A DNA stretch of 64,000 nt from an uncultured Lacinutrix sp. (GTDB taxonomy: Bacteria > Bacteroidota > Bacteroidia > Flavobacteriales > Flavobacteriaceae): assembly GCF_947500605.1 (NCBI RefSeq), contig NZ_CANMSJ010000008.1, forward strand, positions 1 to 64,000, written 5' to 3'. Below are positions 61,503 to 64,000 of this stretch, one piece after another. Within the stretch, counting starts at the first letter, position 1. Every line of letters begins with the position of its first letter. A program made the translations under genes and the position numbers. Under the pieces are notes generated by a model. The model did no database searches, was not told the origin of the DNA, and worked only from the letters and a program-made list of their open reading frames with translations.

Positions 61503-61787
61503 TGTCTTATTTTTTTAAATCTGAATTGTAAAATCTATCTAATTGTTTTGGGTGACCCCTAAAACTGAGCGCAAATATACAACGACTTTTTAATTTCACA
61601 AACCTTATTTAAAAAATATTTTACTAAGTATTGTTTTATTTTTAAATATGAAGCATTTAGCAATAAAATAAGGCTAAAATGAAGCATAAATCCAATTCGT
61701 AACAATAGGTATTTCAGAAAAAATGAGTTTCTTTGCACTCTTATATGATAAATAAGCATTTCTAAAAAACAATAAAAACGCATTACA

Positions 61788-62369
61788 ATGTATAATAAAG
61801 TATTTAAATTAATAATAGCTGGTTTAATATTAGCAACAGCAGTTTGGCAGTTTACCGAAGGTGGTATTGGTAATGGTATTATGCTTATCTTTTTAGCACT
61901 AATCTTTATCTTTTTATATTTTAAGAATGAATTTATTTTACTAGCTTTTTTAAAATTACGTAAACAAGATTTTCCAGGTGCTCAAAAATGGCTTAATAAG
62001 ATAAAAAATCCTGAAGCAGCTTTAGTTACTAAGCAACAAGGATACTTTTACTATCTACAAGGTATAATGGTTTCTCAAAGCGATATGAATACAGCAGAAA
62101 AGCACTTTAAAAAAGCGGTTACTTTAGGCTTAAGTATGGATCAAGATATGGCTATGGCAAAATTAAACTTAGCTGGTATTGCTTTTTCTAAACGTAAGAA
62201 GCAAGAGGCTACTATTCTTATTAACGAAGCTCAAAAATTAGATAAGAATGATATGCTTAAAGATCAAATTAAAGAAATGAAAGCAAACATGAAACGTGCT
62301 CAAGGTGCTCCAAAACAGCACTATGGACAAGGTGGTTCTATGAGAGCGCAAAGAAGAGCTTCTAGATAA
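61788..62369 (+). CDS. Membrane-anchored TPR protein
   Basis: 193 residues. Two N-terminal hydrophobic segments (LIIAGLILATAVWQF and GIMLIFLALIFIFLYF), then helical repeats (GYFYYLQGIMVSQSDMNTAEKHFKKAVTLGL, AMAKLNLAGIAFSKRKKQEATILINEAQKLD) of the TPR kind, and a basic tail rich in Gln, Gly and Arg. The N-terminal part recalls DUF2892-like proteins. Probably a scaffold at the inner membrane; role unknown. Confidence 0.82.
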   Translation: MYNKVFKLIIAGLILATAVWQFTEGGIGNGIMLIFLALIFIFLYFKNEFILLAFLKLRKQDFPGAQKWLNKIKNPEAALVTKQQGYFYYLQGIMVSQSDMNTAEKHFKKAVTLGLSMDQDMAMAKLNLAGIAFSKRKKQEATILINEAQKLDKNDMLKDQIKEMKANMKRAQGAPKQHYGQGGSMRAQRRASR

Positions 62370-62395
62370 TAAAGGCCCAACTAATAAAATAGATT

Positions 62396-62430
62396 AAAAA
62401 AAAAGCTCACAATAGTGAGCTTTTTTTTTG
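62396..62430. terminator. Bidirectional terminator
   Basis: AAAAAAAAGCTCAC and GTGAGCTTTTTTTT pair over AATA; convergent stops at 62369 and 62441. Confidence 0.95.
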
Positions 62431-62440
62431 TTTTAAAGTC

Positions 62441-63898
62441 TTATAATAAAGGTGCCCAAAGTTTACAATAGGCTTCTTTTAATTTTTTAAACTTTGATCT
62501 TTGTAGCCAAGCTTCGGCAGACATTTCTTCAGCATTTTTAAGATCTTCAATAAAGTAACTTTTTAATTCTTCACTCTTCTGCTTATCGTAAATAACAGCG
62601 TTAATTTCGAAGTTAATTTTAAAGCTTCTATAATCCATATTCGAAGTTCCAATAGTTGAAAACACATCGTCTACAACCATTGTTTTGGCGTGTATAAATC
62701 CTTTTGTGTAGCGGTACACTTTTATATTAGCATCAAACAAACGCTCTAAATACGAATTGGTTGCATGTTTAGCTATCCAGGAATCGCTTTCGTCTGGAAT
62801 TAATAACCTAACATCAATACCACTACGCGATGCTATTTGCAATGCCATAATAAACTCATCATTTGGAATAAAATATGGTGTTGTTAAATATATATAATCG
62901 TTAGCCGAAGTAATTGCAGAAAACATAACTTCCATAATATTTGCCCAATCTGTATCTGGACCACTAGCAGCTATTTGTACTGCTACATTATCTTTACATT
63001 CTTTATTAGGAAAATAATCTTTTATTATTTTTACTTGAGACTCTGATACAAACTCCCAATTGATTAAAAACTGAACTTGTAAAGTAACTATAGCTTCTCC
63101 CTCTATTCTAATATGCGTATCTCTCCAATAGTCTTTTTTATCAGGTTTATTAACATAATTATCTGATACGTTTATACCTCCTAAATAACCAATAGAACCA
63201 TCTATAATAGCGATTTTTCTATGGTTTCGATAATTCATTTGCCCTGTAAACTTCGGGAATAATACTGGCATAAAAGAAAAAAGTTGAACGCCACTATCTT
63301 TTAGCTTTTGTTTCATTTTATGCGAAATATCTGAGCCCACATCATCTACACTTAACCTTACCTCTACTCCATTCTTAGCCTTTTCACAGAGTATATTTAA
63401 TAGTTCTGTACCAATATTATCATCTTTTATAATGTAATACTCTAGATGAATGTGATGAGTTGCATTCTTTAAATCTTCAAAAAGACGTTTAAATTTAACT
63501 TCTCCATTGTTTAAAATTTCAACTTTATTACATCGTGTTAAAGGCGATTTATCACTTCCTTGAAGGAGTTTTACTAATTTTATTTTATCTTCTAATAAAT
63601 CGTCTTCAAGTTCTTTAAGTTCACTTTTATCTTGGCTTAAATCCCTATTTAGATCTTTAATTATTTTCTCGTTTAAAATATGCTTTCTATTGAATATTTT
63701 ATTTTTCCTGTATTCTTGACCAAAAAAGTAATAAACCAAAAGTCCTAAAAACGGAAAAAACACTAGCACAATAATATATGTTAGTGTTTTTGTTGGATTT
63801 ATCTTTCTAAATAAAATAGTTACAACAGCAGAAATAACTAATAGATAATTAACTATTATAATTAACTTGAACCAATTGTCTTTTAAAATTTCTATCAT
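62441..63898 (-). CDS. cls: Cardiolipin synthase
   Basis: 485 residues. Two N-terminal membrane helices (LIIIVNYLLVISAVVTILF and YIIVLVFFPFLGLLVYYFFG), then two HKD phospholipase-D domains: HRKIAIIDGSIGYLGGINVSD and HAKTMVVDDVFSTIGTSNMDYRSF. It joins two phosphatidylglycerol molecules into cardiolipin. Normal length. The upstream gene on the same strand ends with TAA directly before its ATG, so the two are probably cotranscribed. Confidence 0.96.
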   Translation of the reverse strand: MIEILKDNWFKLIIIVNYLLVISAVVTILFRKINPTKTLTYIIVLVFFPFLGLLVYYFFGQEYRKNKIFNRKHILNEKIIKDLNRDLSQDKSELKELEDDLLEDKIKLVKLLQGSDKSPLTRCNKVEILNNGEVKFKRLFEDLKNATHHIHLEYYIIKDDNIGTELLNILCEKAKNGVEVRLSVDDVGSDISHKMKQKLKDSGVQLFSFMPVLFPKFTGQMNYRNHRKIAIIDGSIGYLGGINVSDNYVNKPDKKDYWRDTHIRIEGEAIVTLQVQFLINWEFVSESQVKIIKDYFPNKECKDNVAVQIAASGPDTDWANIMEVMFSAITSANDYIYLTTPYFIPNDEFIMALQIASRSGIDVRLLIPDESDSWIAKHATNSYLERLFDANIKVYRYTKGFIHAKTMVVDDVFSTIGTSNMDYRSFKINFEINAVIYDKQKSEELKSYFIEDLKNAEEMSAEAWLQRSKFKKLKEAYCKLWAPLL

Positions 63899-64000
63899 TT
63901 ATGGAGTTGTAGAATAATATCCTTTTTCTGGAACATCAATAAAATATTGCTTTCTTGATGCATTATTTAATTTGTTTTCTCTTAACCAAGAATTATGTAT
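63899..64000 (-). CDS. C-terminal end of an unknown gene
   Basis: 33 residues in frame to the window edge, ending RKQYFIDVPEKGYYSTTP before TAA; the gene starts outside the window. The stop abuts the cls start. The frame is open but the fragment is too short to name. Confidence 0.65.
   Translation of the reverse strand: MHNSWLRENKLNNASRKQYFIDVPEKGYYSTTP

Noticed and set aside
8235-64000. Possible tRNA genes in the larger gaps (25191-25644, 34970-35510, 39555-40033).
   Set aside because: No cloverleaf with T-loop GTTCRA and CCA-side stem was found by eye.

Overview
The window is about 64 kb of low-GC DNA from a member of Bacteroidota, almost certainly Flavobacteriaceae. The evidence is type IX secretion (T9SS) C-terminal sorting domains, Oar-type and BtuB-type TonB-dependent receptors, many SxxC lipoboxes, DUF4252, DUF4421 and DUF2147 proteins, weak Shine-Dalgarno sites, and promoters of the form TTG-N19-TAnnTTTG. 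The genus cannot be fixed from the sequence alone. Most of the window is ordinary chromosome with short operons and very clear rho-independent terminators. I saw no tRNA, rRNA, CRISPR array, transposase, integrase or prophage.

Layout. 1-8200: secreted T9SS proteins. These are the tail of a repeat-rich protein with 96-bp tandem repeats, a 1548-aa LamG protein, and two small secreted proteins that are free-standing copies of that protein's C-terminal module. 8200-24400: housekeeping genes (hisS, a glycerophosphodiesterase, an Oar-like TonB receptor, rpsF-rpsR-rplI, a LytTR regulator, nadC-yihY-DUF2147-priA, rlmH, rdgB). 24369-25190: an 822-bp element with 24-bp perfect terminal inverted repeats carrying an AbiV-type abortive-infection gene. 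25400-33600: a DEAD-box helicase with a structured leader, trmH, a CHRD-like lipoprotein, a sirtuin and an ABC-F protein. 33661-34370: a second element with the same inverted repeat, the same hairpin fold and a different cargo gene. 34400-45990: a J-KTSC protein, duplicated intergenic repeats, a serine hydrolase, a glycosyltransferase, purB, an ECF sigma/anti-sigma/DUF4252 operon, an S41 protease and a PP-loop ATPase. 46073-52539: a vitamin B12 uptake locus (BtuG-like lipoprotein and BtuB behind a cobalamin riboswitch, then BtuF-BtuC-BtuD). 52545-55191: a defence-type island with a reverse transcriptase, about 470 bp of strongly folded noncoding DNA, and a divergent unknown gene. 55250-64000: rmuC, a thioesterase, a cupredoxin-T9SS protein, carB, rpmH, a TPR protein and cls.

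The strongest candidates for something undescribed are two. First, the pair of elements at 24369-25190 and 33661-34370. They share a 20-bp end, a hairpin next to the left end whose stem differs at five base pairs by compensatory changes while loop and mismatch are kept, and a 125-126 bp attC-like module after the cargo gene. They look like integron-like single-gene cassettes inside a MITE-like shell, mobilised in trans. Second, the reverse transcriptase locus, which resembles DRT2-type antiphage systems, with a structured upstream RNA and a 282-nt stop-free antisense frame.

Several start codons were moved to in-frame downstream starts that fit a signal peptide or family start better. Three genes too short for standard ORF calling were found by reading: rpmH and two small membrane proteins.
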